From Oscillospiraceae bacterium (lineage in GTDB: Bacteria; Bacillota; Clostridia; Oscillospirales; Oscillospiraceae), in the NCBI GenBank assembly GCA_022801715.1, contig JAAWSV010000010.1, positions 1 to 62,738 of the forward strand: a stretch of DNA of 62,738 nt. Reading direction: 5' to 3'. The notes under the pieces are model-generated. The model saw only the letters and a list, made by a program, of their open reading frames with translations, was not told the origin of the DNA and searched no databases. Positions within the stretch are counted from its first letter, which is position 1. Each line of letters begins with the position of its first letter. A program made the position numbers and the translations under genes. This document shows positions 21,909 to 31,374 of the stretch, piece by piece.

Positions 21909-24763
21909 TGACTCCCCGTCTCCTTTTCCAGTTTGCTCAACAGCTGCCTGAACAGCGCCTCCGCATTGTCGTCCTCAAAGAGCTTCAGCTGCCCCTGAAT
22001 CTCCCGGAGGCTGTCCGCCTCCTCCTGAGGCAGCTGATGGCGCAGAAGGGCCGCCACCAGCTCCGCGCACTCCTGTGAGCGGAAGTTCTCCAGCTCCTCC
22101 AAGGCCGCGCCCACCTGCTCTCTCAGCTCCTCCATCGGCAGGGCGGGGAGCCGGGCCCCCTGGGGCTCCGCCTGACGGTGCTGGGCCAAAAACCGGCTGA
22201 TCTCCTCCAACAGGGCCTCATAGGCCTCCAACAGGGCGGGGAACCGCTCCTGAATCAGCGCCGTGTCGCCCCGGTTGGCGGCCTCCTCCTGCTCCCGGGC
22301 CATCCGGGAGACCTCCACCGCGCCGATGTTGGCCGAGGCGCTTTTGAGGGCGTGGACCTCCACACAGTACCCGGCGATGTCGGCGCCGGCCAGCTCCCGG
22401 AGGAGAGGGCCCTTCCGCTGGCCGTCCATGCAGTAGAGCTCCAGCAGGTCGGCAAAGCCCCGCTCGTCGCCGGCGTAGTACCGGCCGGCGGCCTCAATGT
22501 CGATTCCGGGAATCCGGAAGGCACTCAGGTCCGCCGGGGGGTCGCTCTCCGCACCCTCCTCTCCGCCGGCCTGCCGGCGCTCCTCCGGTATCCAGCGGGA
22601 CAGCAGCTGGCCCAGCTCCTTCCGGTCCAAGGGCTTGGCGATGAAATCCTGAAAACCGCAGTCCAAAAACTTCTCCCGCATTCCCTCCATGGCGTTGGCG
22701 GTGAGGGCGATCATCACGGGGGCGGCGCCGTTCTCCCCGCAGTCCCGGCGGATGATCTCCGCCGCCTCGATGCCGTCCATCATGGGCATCATATGGTCCA
22801 TGAAGATGATGTCGTACCGGTTTTTCCGCACCAGCTCGATGGCCTCCGGCCCGCTCTCCGCCTCGGTCAGATCGAAGGCGTAGCTCTTCAAAAAGCCCCG
22901 GGCCACCTTGCGGTTGATCACGTTGTCGTCCACCACCAGCACCCGCATATCGGGGGCGGTGAACAGCTCCGCCCGCTCCAGCTCCGCCTGCGGGGTCTCC
23001 GGCACCTCTTCAATGGAGCGCCGGTCCACGATCCTCTGGGGGATGGTGATGGTGACGGCGGTCCCTTCACCGTAGACGCTCTCCACCTGGATGCTGCCGC
23101 CCATCAGCTCCACCAAGTGCTTGACGATGGCGAGGCCCAGGCCGGTGCCCTCCACGCTCCGATTCCGCTTGGCGTCCACCTGGCGGAAGTCCTCGAAGAT
23201 TTTCTCCAGGTCCTCCGGCCGGATGCCGCAGCCGGTGTCCTCCACGCGGAAGGTGAGGCACTCCTCGTCCTCCTTTGCGCCGCCTTGGCCGGTAACGTAG
23301 ACCCGGACGTAGCCCTCCTTGGTGAATTTGATGGCGTTGTTGAGAATGTTGATGAGGATCTGCTTGATCCGCCCCTCGTCGCCGTTGTAGCGGCAGGGGA
23401 GGGCGCCGTCGCACTCATACTTGAGGATCAGCCCCCGCTTGGAGGCGGCCATATCCATCATGCCCACCACCTCGTCCACCACGGTCTTCAGGTGGTAGTC
23501 GGTGTACACCAGCTCCATCTTGCCCGCCTCCACCTTGGACAGGTCCAGGATGTCGTTGATGATGGCCAGCAGGTTCTTGGCCGCGGACTGCACGTCCTTG
23601 GCGTGGGTGTAGATCTGGGGGTCCGCACACTCCTCCATGATGATGTCGTTTAGACCGATGATGGCGTTCATGGGGGTACGGATCTCGTGGGACATGTTGG
23701 CCAGAAACTCGCTTTTGGCCACGTTGGCCTTCTCCGCCTGCTGCCGCACCCGCTTGATCTCGTTGATGTAGGCCTTGATATCCGTCATGTCCAGAACTAA
23801 AATGACGCAGCCCTGCTCCCGGCCGGCCTCATCCACAATATGCTTGCTGTGGCACTCGTAGTGCTGTCCGTTGATGGAGAAACTCCAGGGGATGTTCTCG
23901 TTGAGCATCTCCTCCCGGAAATCCTCCACCGCGCGGATGTTCTCCCCCGGCTTGTGGGCGGGGAGGCTGGTAAAGATGTTGGCCGCCGCCCGGTTGTAGC
24001 TGATGAGCCTGTCGTGGTCGTCCAGGGCGATGACACCGTCACCCAAGCTCTCCAGCACCTTCTCCGCCGCCAGATGGCGGAAATCGTAGTTGCGGCGGCT
24101 CCACACCACGATGACCACCATCGCCATGGCGATGGCCAGAGTCACCGGGGTGAGATCGAACACCGCCGTGAGCTTAAATACATAGGCCACCAGCATCACA
24201 ACAGGCAGAGAGGAGATGCCCAAAATGGTCCAGTACTGCCGGCTGACCTGCTGGTCCGCGCGGAGGCGCGCCGCCCGGAGCAGGGTGTGGATGGAGAGGG
24301 CGTAGGGGATGACGATGCGGGTGATCATGAAGATGGTGTACAGGGGGCCGTAGGTGATACTGATGTAGTGGAAGCCGTCCACGGTGGACAGCCACTGGAA
24401 GTCCTGATAGAAGAGGCCGTTCCAGTTGAAAAACACTGTGGGCAGCACCAGAAAGTTGAAGAAGCCCAGAACCCGCAGCAGCTTTTTGGGCGGGCGGGCG
24501 TAGCAGTAGGTGTAGGTAAACCAGCAGTAGCACAGGGGGACGAAGGCCGAACCCACATTCTCCACCGTTAGCGCCGCCACAGCCGCCTCCATCGTGGGCG
24601 CGGTCAGCTCCAGCAGGTAGCCGATATTCTGCACCAGCGAGCCGCACATGATAAAGATCAACAGCTTCTGCTCCCGGGCCCCATTCCCGTTCAGCAGCAG
24701 GAGCAGCGCCACAAAGGTCAGGCATATGCCGAAGCACTCCAGCAGGATGACATTGTTTACCAT
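21905..24763 (-). CDS. 7TM hybrid sensor histidine kinase (PAS-HisKA-HATPase-REC-HPt)
   Basis: A 952-aa hybrid kinase. Residues 1 to about 220 form seven membrane helices of the 7TM histidine-kinase N-terminal type. A PAS domain follows (AEKVLESLGDGVIALDDHDRL), then HisKA with the phospho-His in FLANMSHEIRTPMNAIIG (about residue 360) and HATPase with N (NILNNAIKF), G1 (EDTGCGI) and G2 (GTGLGLAI) boxes. A receiver (VLVVDDNVINRK, phospho-Asp in FMDHMMPMMDG) and a C-terminal HPt domain (VEVHALKSASANIGA) complete it. The full phosphorelay is thus in one protein, with two separate receivers and a CheX-like phosphatase downstream as outputs. The signal is unknown. Confidence 0.93.
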   Translation of the reverse strand: MVNNVILLECFGICLTFVALLLLLNGNGAREQKLLIFIMCGSLVQNIGYLLELTAPTMEAAVAALTVENVGSAFVPLCYCWFTYTYCYARPPKKLLRVLGFFNFLVLPTVFFNWNGLFYQDFQWLSTVDGFHYISITYGPLYTIFMITRIVIPYALSIHTLLRAARLRADQQVSRQYWTILGISSLPVVMLVAYVFKLTAVFDLTPVTLAIAMAMVVIVVWSRRNYDFRHLAAEKVLESLGDGVIALDDHDRLISYNRAAANIFTSLPAHKPGENIRAVEDFREEMLNENIPWSFSINGQHYECHSKHIVDEAGREQGCVILVLDMTDIKAYINEIKRVRQQAEKANVAKSEFLANMSHEIRTPMNAIIGLNDIIMEECADPQIYTHAKDVQSAAKNLLAIINDILDLSKVEAGKMELVYTDYHLKTVVDEVVGMMDMAASKRGLILKYECDGALPCRYNGDEGRIKQILINILNNAIKFTKEGYVRVYVTGQGGAKEDEECLTFRVEDTGCGIRPEDLEKIFEDFRQVDAKRNRSVEGTGLGLAIVKHLVELMGGSIQVESVYGEGTAVTITIPQRIVDRRSIEEVPETPQAELERAELFTAPDMRVLVVDDNVINRKVARGFLKSYAFDLTEAESGPEAIELVRKNRYDIIFMDHMMPMMDGIEAAEIIRRDCGENGAAPVMIALTANAMEGMREKFLDCGFQDFIAKPLDRKELGQLLSRWIPEERRQAGGEEGAESDPPADLSAFRIPGIDIEAAGRYYAGDERGFADLLELYCMDGQRKGPLLRELAGADIAGYCVEVHALKSASANIGAVEVSRMAREQEEAANRGDTALIQERFPALLEAYEALLEEISRFLAQHRQAEPQGARLPALPMEELREQVGAALEELENFRSQECAELVAALLRHQLPQEEADSLREIQGQLKLFEDDNAEALFRQLLSKLEKETGSQ

Positions 24764-24836
24764 TTTTCGCTCACCTGTTCGTGTTTGTTATTTTGCGTCT
24801 GGAGAAGGGGGATGACAGCTTTTTATAATCACAACA

Positions 24837-24865
24837 ATAGTAGTACATTTTCGCTATGATGTCAA
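24837..24865 (-). promoter_or_regulatory. Promoter of the phosphorelay operon
   Basis: On the minus strand a perfect TTGACA (24860-24865), a 17-bp spacer and TACTAT (24837-24842) lie about 75 bp upstream of the kinase start. Confidence 0.65.
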
Positions 24866-24944
24866 GGAATACAGCCTCTGATTTCTCGATTTGTTCAGGG
24901 CTTGGGGGGAATCCGGATTTTTTGTGGGGGGGCGGGCAACAGGG

Positions 24945-24992
24945 AAAACGGGCACGAGGAGCGGCAAGCTGTGCCCTCTCATGCCCGTTGGT
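24945..24992 (-). terminator. Terminator after the D-Ala-D-Ala carboxypeptidase
   Basis: On the minus strand AACGGGCATGAG pairs with CTCGTGCCCGTT across a 20-nt loop region and is followed by TTCCC. It is 18 bp past the stop codon. The U-tract is short, so strength is uncertain. Confidence 0.5.
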
Positions 24993-25009
24993 TGAATCTT
25001 TTTTGGCAG

Positions 25010-26155
25010 CTACCCCACTTGGCGGAAGCCGTCTACCATAAATGCCAGCTTCAGGCACCGCACTAAAATCTGTCCGTATTGCAGCCGCTCCACGGCTTCT
25101 CCGGCAATCAGGGGGATTCTGGCGGTCTCCTGCCCCTGGGAGCGTACAATCAGCTCCCCGATCTCTTGGCCGGCCTCCACCGGGGCCTGCAGCGTCTCCG
25201 CCAAGTGGACCTCCTGTTGCAGATCCGCCGTCTGGGATTTCTCCAGCAGCAGCGCATCCCCCGCGCCCAAGACGGGCTGGACGTAGTCCGCGGTGCCCAG
25301 GGTCACCGGTACCGCCGGGAGTACCTGCTCCGGCGTGATGCGGATTAAGGTGTAGAGGGAGAAGCCGTAGCTGAGGAGGACCTTGGCGCTCTCGAACCGC
25401 TGGGGGCCGGTGGGGGAACCCATGACTACGGCGATCAGCTCCATGCCCTCCCGCTCCGCTGTGGCGGAGATGCAGTAGCCCGCGGCGTCGGTGCTGCCGG
25501 TTTTGAGGCCGGTAGTGCCCTCGTAGAAGCGGACCAGCTTGTTAGTGTTATTCAGCGTGAAGGCACCGTCCCGGAGACTGTCCATCCAGATGGTGGTGAA
25601 GCGCCGGATATCCGGGTGGTGCAGGATCAGCTCCCGGCTCATCAGGGCGATGTCATAGGCGCTGGTCACATGGCCTTGGGCGGGGAGGCCGGTGCAGTTG
25701 AGAAAGGTGGTGTCCTCCATTCCCAGCTCCGCCGCCCGCTGGTTCATGCGGGCCACAAAGCTCTCCGCGCTGCCGGCGATGTGCTCGGCCAGGGCCACCG
25801 CCGCGTCGTTGCCGGAGGCCACGCACACGGCCTTGAGAAGGTCCTCCACACTCATCTGCTCGTTCTCCTTCAGGTACACCTGGGACCCGCCCATGGAGGC
25901 GGCATAGGTGCTCACGCTTACCATGTCCTCGTAGCGCAGGGTGCCGCTGTCAATGGCCTCCATCACCAGAAGGAGGGTCATCACCTTGGTGACGCTGGCC
26001 GGCTCCAAGGGGGCGTGCTCGTTCTCGGCGTAGAGCACCTCTCCGGTCTCCTTCTCCATGAGGAGGCAGCTCTTGGCGTCCACACTCAGCGGCTGGGCCT
26101 GGACCGGCAGACTGAGCAGGCACGCCGCGCACAGTGCCGCAAGGACTCGTTTCAT
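25010..26155 (-). CDS. Serine D-Ala-D-Ala carboxypeptidase (DacF/PBP5 type)
   Basis: A 381-aa penicillin-binding protein of the low-molecular-weight S11 family. A signal peptide (MKRVLAALCAACLLSLPVQAQ) precedes the active-site SxxK in EPASVTKVMT, SGN in VASGNDAA and KTG in TTGLKTGSTDAAGY. A C-terminal beta-rich PBP5-type domain follows, and the terminal segment KLAFMVDGFRQVG could associate with the membrane. It trims the terminal D-Ala of peptidoglycan stem peptides outside the cell. The start at 26155 is preferred over the ATG two codons earlier because AGGAG is 8 nt upstream. Confidence 0.93.
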   Translation of the reverse strand: MKRVLAALCAACLLSLPVQAQPLSVDAKSCLLMEKETGEVLYAENEHAPLEPASVTKVMTLLLVMEAIDSGTLRYEDMVSVSTYAASMGGSQVYLKENEQMSVEDLLKAVCVASGNDAAVALAEHIAGSAESFVARMNQRAAELGMEDTTFLNCTGLPAQGHVTSAYDIALMSRELILHHPDIRRFTTIWMDSLRDGAFTLNNTNKLVRFYEGTTGLKTGSTDAAGYCISATAEREGMELIAVVMGSPTGPQRFESAKVLLSYGFSLYTLIRITPEQVLPAVPVTLGTADYVQPVLGAGDALLLEKSQTADLQQEVHLAETLQAPVEAGQEIGELIVRSQGQETARIPLIAGEAVERLQYGQILVRCLKLAFMVDGFRQVG

Positions 26156-26343
26156 GGTCATCTCTCCTTTTCTTCCCTGATCCTGCCCCTTTGGGAGGGG
26201 GCGTCAGCGGCCCTGAGGCCGTGTGCCGCCGCCGGTTGGGGCTGTTCTTACCCCACTCTATGTCCCGCAGGAAAAAATCATGCCGCAGTTGGCACATTTC
26301 GAGTTGCAATTTGAAAAAGGTTGTGTTATAATAAACTGCGTTC

Positions 26344-26417
26344 GCGGGGTTAGTACATCGGTAGTATGTCAGCTTCCCAAGCTGAAGAGGCGGGTTCGAT
26401 TCCCGTACCCCGCTCCA
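26344..26417 (+). tRNA. tRNA-Gly (anticodon CCC)
   Basis: The cloverleaf folds cleanly: acceptor GCGGGGT/ACCCCGC, D-arm GTAC/GTAT, anticodon stem TCAGC/GCTGA around loop TTCCCAA (anticodon CCC), T-arm CGGGT-TCGATTC-CCGTA-type and an encoded TCCA end. A strong terminator follows immediately. Confidence 0.95.
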
Positions 26418-26418
26418 A

Positions 26419-26460
26419 GAGAAAAGAGAGGATCGCCTTTGGCGATCCTCTCTTTTCTCT
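26419..26460. terminator. Terminator after tRNA-Gly
   Basis: A perfect long stem (AGAGAGGATCGCC/GGCGATCCTCTCT, extended by GAAAA/TTTTC) directly follows the tRNA. It also faces the end of the convergent DUF4230 gene. Confidence 0.9.
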
Positions 26461-26502
26461 GGAATTGGCTGATTCAACGAAAAAGGCGCTGCCTCCCACG
26501 AG

Positions 26503-27249
26503 CTACCGTCTGGTGGTGATGGTGAGACGGTAGTCCTCCATGCCGGGCAGGGAGGACAGCAGGGATCGGAGCACCGTCTGGGCATTTTTGTCGGCGCTGG
26601 TCAGCAATCCTAAGTCGATGGCCCGCTGCTCCATTACGGTCTTTTGCCCGCTGATGAAGTCGGCGTAGTTCTCTACGGTGATTCGGTTGAAAATTCCGTC
26701 CTTCTCGTTAAAAACGCGGATGTTGTCCTCGAAAATCTCATGGGAGGTGATCTCCGCCGGGGGCAGGGTCACGGTGATCGTGTGGGCGTTGTCGTTTATG
26801 TTCACCTGCACGTTGGACAGGGCTACGCCGGCCTTGATCCGCCCGTCGTAGGAGAGCAGGAAGCTCTTGGCGGTGAAGGGGACATCCACCTCCCACTTGA
26901 ACACGGTGACTTGGTTCTGGTTCTCGTACTGGTCGGCGTTGGTGTAGATGTACTCGATGGCCACCAGCTCCCCCAGATCACTGAACTGCTCCCGGATGGT
27001 GTCGCCGGTGATTATCGGCTTCCCCTCGTGGATCAGGCCGCTGTCCTCCGGCTCCTTTTGCAGCTGGGCAATGGTCGCCCGCTGGGCCTCCAAGCGGGCC
27101 TCCTGATCCCGCACCTGCTTCCGGGTGTCCAGAAGGCTCTTGCCTAAAATGGTGCACAGCACCAGCAGTAAAAAAACAGCCAAGTAGGGCAGCAGCTTTT
27201 CCCGCGTCCAGCGGGTCAGGGCGGCGTGCTTCTCCTCCCCGATGGGCAT
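26503..27249 (-). CDS. DUF4230 domain membrane-anchored protein
   Basis: A 248-aa protein with one N-terminal membrane helix (LLPYLAVFLLLVLCTILG), a short coiled coil (RKQVRDQEARLEAQRATIAQLQKE) and an extracytoplasmic DUF4230 domain (LGELVAIEYIYTNADQYEN...VDVPFTAKSFLLSYDGRIKAGV). The function of the family is unknown. The start at 27249 follows GGAAGGGGG. It stands alone, convergent with the tRNA and divergent from the patatin gene. Confidence 0.8.
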   Translation of the reverse strand: MPIGEEKHAALTRWTREKLLPYLAVFLLLVLCTILGKSLLDTRKQVRDQEARLEAQRATIAQLQKEPEDSGLIHEGKPIITGDTIREQFSDLGELVAIEYIYTNADQYENQNQVTVFKWEVDVPFTAKSFLLSYDGRIKAGVALSNVQVNINDNAHTITVTLPPAEITSHEIFEDNIRVFNEKDGIFNRITVENYADFISGQKTVMEQRAIDLGLLTSADKNAQTVLRSLLSSLPGMEDYRLTITTRR

Positions 27250-27392
27250 ATGAGTTCCCCCTTCCCTTTTGGAATGTTTTGTGTTACAATACAATCTGCT
27301 TTTTTGTTTTGTACACTTTTACTTTCTTCTGTCGATTATAGCAGAATTCTCCCCCCTGCGCAAGAGGGGGCGAGAGGGAGGAGGAGCCTGCC

Positions 27393-28238
27393 ATGAAAAC
27401 CGGCCTGATTCTGGAGGGAGGCGCCATGCGGGGCATCTACACCGCCGGTGTGCTGGATGTGCTCATGGAGCATGCCATTGCCGCCGACGGCGTGATCGGT
27501 GTCTCCGCCGGGGCTGTCCACGGCTGCAACTATGTCTCCGGCCAGCGCGGACGGAGTATCCGCTACTACAAAAAATATGCCCAAGACCCCCGCTTTATCA
27601 GTGTCCGCTCCCTGCTGCGGACCGGGAATATGGTGGACACCGACTTCTGCTACCGGGAGCTGCCCTTGGAGCTGGACCCCTTTGACAACGAGGCCTTTAT
27701 GGCCTCCGCCATCCCCTTCTACGTGGTCTGTACCGACGTGGAGACCGGGCGGGCGGAGGTGGTCCTCTGTGACGATCTTCTCCGTAAGATCGACTATCTG
27801 CGGGCCTCTGCCTCCATGCCGCTGGCCTCCCGGACTGTGCACATCGGGTCCCGGCGCTATCTGGATGGCGGTGTGGCGGACAGCGTGCCCATCCGGGCCT
27901 TTGAGGAGATGGGGTATGAGCGCAATATCGTGGTGCTCACCCGGCCTGCCGACTATGTGAAGTTCTCCGAGAACAACCCCCTCTTCCGCCTGCGCTACGC
28001 CAAATATCCGAATTTCCGGAGGGCGCTGGCGCGGCGGCACATCGTCTACAACGAGACCATGGGGTATATTGACCGCCGGGCCCGGGAGGGGGCGGCCTTC
28101 GTCATACGGCCCCGGGCCGCCCTGCCCATCGGGCGCACGGACACCGATCCGGAGCGGATCGAGGCCGTCTACCGCATCGGTCGGGAGGACGCGGAGCGGC
28201 GGATGGAGGCGCTGAAGGATTGGATCAAAAATGGCTGA
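27393..28238 (+). CDS. Patatin-like phospholipase
   Basis: A 281-aa patatin-family acyl hydrolase. It has the oxyanion motif GGAMRGIYTAGVLD, the nucleophile elbow GVSAGA (Ser of G-x-S-x-G) and the catalytic Asp in DGGVADSVP. It matches the YjjU-like bacterial subgroup in length and in its C-terminal RPADYVKF...RRALARRHIVYNE region. It is probably cytoplasmic (no signal peptide) and acts on lipids or lysophospholipids. It ends in a strong terminator. Confidence 0.88.
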   Translation: MKTGLILEGGAMRGIYTAGVLDVLMEHAIAADGVIGVSAGAVHGCNYVSGQRGRSIRYYKKYAQDPRFISVRSLLRTGNMVDTDFCYRELPLELDPFDNEAFMASAIPFYVVCTDVETGRAEVVLCDDLLRKIDYLRASASMPLASRTVHIGSRRYLDGGVADSVPIRAFEEMGYERNIVVLTRPADYVKFSENNPLFRLRYAKYPNFRRALARRHIVYNETMGYIDRRAREGAAFVIRPRAALPIGRTDTDPERIEAVYRIGREDAERRMEALKDWIKNG

Positions 28239-28265
28239 CGGAATTTCCGTCAGCCATTTTTTTAG
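28228..28265 (+). terminator. Intrinsic terminator after the patatin gene
   Basis: AAATGGCTGACGGAA pairs perfectly with TTCCGTCAGCCATTT, followed by TTTT. The stem begins inside the last codons of the gene. Confidence 0.9.
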
Positions 28266-28268
28266 GAA

Positions 28269-31200
28269 TTACCAGCCCCACGAGACGTTGGCGGCGAAAC
28301 GCTGCAGCAGTACGCAGGCTTGGCCGCAGGTCAGGCTGGCCGTGGGCGAGAGGGTGGTGGAGGTGGTGCCGGTCATCAGATTGGCGCCGCGGGCCCAGGA
28401 CATGGCCGTCTGGGCCATGGGACGGATCTCCTTATAGTCGCTGTAGCCGGTGAGCCGGGCGCGCTGGGAGGTGTTGTAGTTCTTATAGCGGGCGTAGCAG
28501 TACAGGATCATGGCCGTCTGCTCCCGGGTCAGGGGCTTGTCGGTGCCGTAGTAGCCGCCCTCGTAGTAGTCGGGGACGATACCGTTTTTGGTGGCCCAGG
28601 TCTGGTGCCCCTCTGTGCCGCCGCCCTCCCGGTTGTAGAGGATGGACAGGAGCATATCACGGGTGAGCGGGGTCCGGTCGGGCATCAGCTCCCCCGCCGC
28701 GGTGTAGATATGCCCATTCTGGCAGTACCAGCCGGTCATGGGAGTGACCGGCTCCGCGGGGACGTAGTACCCGCCGCCGCCGCTGTCCCGGCGCTGGTAG
28801 GACAGGAAGATCTCCACGTCGCTGTCGGGCATGGTGAAGGTGTACTCGTCGGTGTACCGCTCCCGGCAGCGGATGGTCTCTCCGGTGTCCGCGTTGACGA
28901 CCTCCAGTTCGTCCAGCTCGTAGTTGGACCGGGGGCTAAGCTCAATGGTGATCCGTGTCCCCTCCCGGGCCCGGTTGTGGCTCACGTCAAAGGTGCCGCC
29001 GGTGACACGATCGGGGTAGTCGATGTGGTAGTAGTCACCGCTGGGGTCAGAGGTGTCGGTGTCCTTCTCCCAATGGGCGTAGATGGTGGTGTCGGCGGAG
29101 AAGACATAGTCTTTACTTACCTCCTCGCCGCCGGTTTTCTCGGTGTACCAGCCGTCGAAGCTGTAGCCGCTGCGGGTGGGGTCCTTGGGGAGGGGATTAA
29201 GTTTGCCGTCATCCCCGGTTTTTACGGTTTTGTCCTTGGCGAGGATGCCGCCGTTGGCGTCAAGGGTGATGGTGAAGGGCCCCTTGAGGGTGTCAGGGTT
29301 CTCTGTCCACTGGGCCTTGAGCGTAATAGAGGCGTAGAAAGGGGTGTCGTCCGTGACCTTGCCCATTTCATCCGTGTACCAGCCATCGAAGCTGTAGCCC
29401 TCGCGGGAGACCGTCGGCAGGGACTGGGTGAGCTTGTGGTCTTTGTCGGTAGAGATGGGCGCTGGGTTGGCAGGGGCGCCGGTGTAGTTCAGGTCAAAGG
29501 AGATGGTATAGATCTGGTCGTCCGCGCTGCCGTCCGCCTTTTTCCACTGGGCGTAGATGGTGGTATTGCTGTCAAAAACAAGGTCAGCAGTGACATCTAC
29601 CCCGGTGCTGGTGGTCCATTTATCGAAGGTATAGTCGGGACGGGTGGGGTCGGCGGGCAGCGCTGTCAGCTTGCCGTCATCGTTAGTGGTCAGCTTGCCG
29701 GACTGGCCCTCCGGGAGTGTGCCGCCGTTGGTGTTGAGGGTGATGGTGTAATTCTTTTTCACCGGCGTCCACTTGGCATAGAGGGTGATGCTGCCGTCTA
29801 CGGTGTCGGTGGCAAAATTCCATTCATTGGTGCAGGCCTGATTTCGGAACCAGCCGGCAAAGGTGTAGCCGCTGCGGGTGGGGTCGTCGGGTTCTGTCAC
29901 CTTGCCGTCCTTTTCGACGCTCTGGGACGACACCGTACTGCCGCCTTGGCTGTCGAAGGTGACGGTGTACTTGGTGGGTGTCGGCGGCGTGGTGCCGTTG
30001 GCGGTCCACTTGGCGTAGAGGGTGATATTGCTGGTTACGGTGTCGCTGGTAAAATTCCATTGATTGGTGCAGGCCGCCTCCTTATACCAGCCGCCGAAGG
30101 TATAGTCGGCGCGGGTGGGGTCGGTGGGCTTTGTCACCTTGCCGTCCTTTTCGACGCTCTGGGACGCTACCGTACTGCCGTCTTGGCTGTCGAAGGTAAC
30201 GGTGTAGGTAGCAGCTGTTTTGAGACCTATTGTATACACGGTGGTGTTATCGGCTTGGGTGGTCCAGAGTAAGTCAAGCTCCTCTGGGTGGTACGCGGTT
30301 GGACGCAATGCCTCCACGTTCTCCGCCGCTTTTGTCAGAGTAACTTTTACGTTAACACCATCGTAATAGCCGTCTTGCCGGTCCATTGCAATAGCGTCCC
30401 CGGCCTCTATCGCTTGGTCGGCAGCTCCCACTTTGCCCTCTGTACCCTCAGTGCTATTGACAACAAAGTTATCCGCGGTCATGTTCTCCCCGATAGTCAA
30501 GCTGCCGCCGCGCATCAGGATGCCCACACCGCCGGGGGCGTGGATTTCGCCGCCGGTTACGTTCAGGACACCCTTCTGAGGGTGATAAATGCCGCAGGGG
30601 ATATAGCCAGAGGTTATAGAGGTTGTAATCTTACTAACTAAGGTGCCGCCGGATATGGTGATTTCCGTTCCGGCATACTTGGACAGTCCATTGCCCGCCA
30701 CTGCGGCGTTGTCTTTGCCCAAGAGTATGCCGCCGTTAATGTTTGCTTTAGCGTTTTGCCCCCGGACCAGCACAGCGAATTCCTGCGCCTCTACATAGCC
30801 GCCGTCGATTGTAACTGTAGAGTTGGCCTCCGCGCAGATGGCGATGTTGGTGGCACTACACACTGTACCACTTTTCAAGACAAAAACGCCGCCGTCCTGT
30901 ACATGAATGGCATCACGCTTTTTATCATCGCTGGCTCTAATACTGCCAAATTGGTAAGTTACTGTGTTCTCGTCCCCAACTACAAGCTCATCTTCCCTCG
31001 CTGTGCTGTCCATTACTGTCCAATGCCCCTTTACCACAACAGAAGAAACAAATGAGGTAATATGCTTCCCATTTAAGTCCAAAACGCCAGTATAATCTTC
31101 CGGAATTTCCAGAGATGTTGTGGAAAAAACTGCATTTTCAACCAGTTTAATATTGGCAGTCTTAGCCGTAATCAGTTTTTGAAGTTCGCTCGCACTATTT

Positions 31201-31325
31201 GCTTCTTGGAAATTCGCAGTATCCCCTGTTGATGTGTCTCCCTCCGCTGCCCACACGTTTAGGGGCAGCAGTGTCAGGACCAAGCACAGGACTGCTATGG
31301 CGGCGGTCAGTCTCTTTTTCATCAT
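28269..31325 (-). CDS. Secreted InlB-repeat protein with C-terminal SLH-type region
   Basis: A 1018-aa surface protein. A signal peptide (MMKKRLTAAIAVLCLVLTLLPLNVWA) is followed by a parallel beta-helix-like part (about residues 45-330, repeated GG..V and IxGG motifs). Five InlB B-repeat/Listeria-Bacteroides modules of about 68 residues follow, each with YTxTFDSxGG..., DPTRxGYTFxGWY and ITLYAKW. Next is an RDS/GGGYY spacer. The C-terminal about 160 residues resemble S-layer homology modules (PLTREQTAMILYCYARY, YSDYKEI...AMSWARGANLMTG, LTCGQACVLLQRF). It is likely anchored to the wall through the SLH part and exposed as an adhesin. The repeats make copy-number variation likely. Confidence 0.85.
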   Translation of the reverse strand: MMKKRLTAAIAVLCLVLTLLPLNVWAAEGDTSTGDTANFQEANSASELQKLITAKTANIKLVENAVFSTTSLEIPEDYTGVLDLNGKHITSFVSSVVVKGHWTVMDSTAREDELVVGDENTVTYQFGSIRASDDKKRDAIHVQDGGVFVLKSGTVCSATNIAICAEANSTVTIDGGYVEAQEFAVLVRGQNAKANINGGILLGKDNAAVAGNGLSKYAGTEITISGGTLVSKITTSITSGYIPCGIYHPQKGVLNVTGGEIHAPGGVGILMRGGSLTIGENMTADNFVVNSTEGTEGKVGAADQAIEAGDAIAMDRQDGYYDGVNVKVTLTKAAENVEALRPTAYHPEELDLLWTTQADNTTVYTIGLKTAATYTVTFDSQDGSTVASQSVEKDGKVTKPTDPTRADYTFGGWYKEAACTNQWNFTSDTVTSNITLYAKWTANGTTPPTPTKYTVTFDSQGGSTVSSQSVEKDGKVTEPDDPTRSGYTFAGWFRNQACTNEWNFATDTVDGSITLYAKWTPVKKNYTITLNTNGGTLPEGQSGKLTTNDDGKLTALPADPTRPDYTFDKWTTSTGVDVTADLVFDSNTTIYAQWKKADGSADDQIYTISFDLNYTGAPANPAPISTDKDHKLTQSLPTVSREGYSFDGWYTDEMGKVTDDTPFYASITLKAQWTENPDTLKGPFTITLDANGGILAKDKTVKTGDDGKLNPLPKDPTRSGYSFDGWYTEKTGGEEVSKDYVFSADTTIYAHWEKDTDTSDPSGDYYHIDYPDRVTGGTFDVSHNRAREGTRITIELSPRSNYELDELEVVNADTGETIRCRERYTDEYTFTMPDSDVEIFLSYQRRDSGGGGYYVPAEPVTPMTGWYCQNGHIYTAAGELMPDRTPLTRDMLLSILYNREGGGTEGHQTWATKNGIVPDYYEGGYYGTDKPLTREQTAMILYCYARYKNYNTSQRARLTGYSDYKEIRPMAQTAMSWARGANLMTGTTSTTLSPTASLTCGQACVLLQRFAANVSWGW

Positions 31326-31374
31326 GATTCCCTCCCGAAATATATCTTCTCTATTCTACTCCTGTATGCGCTCC

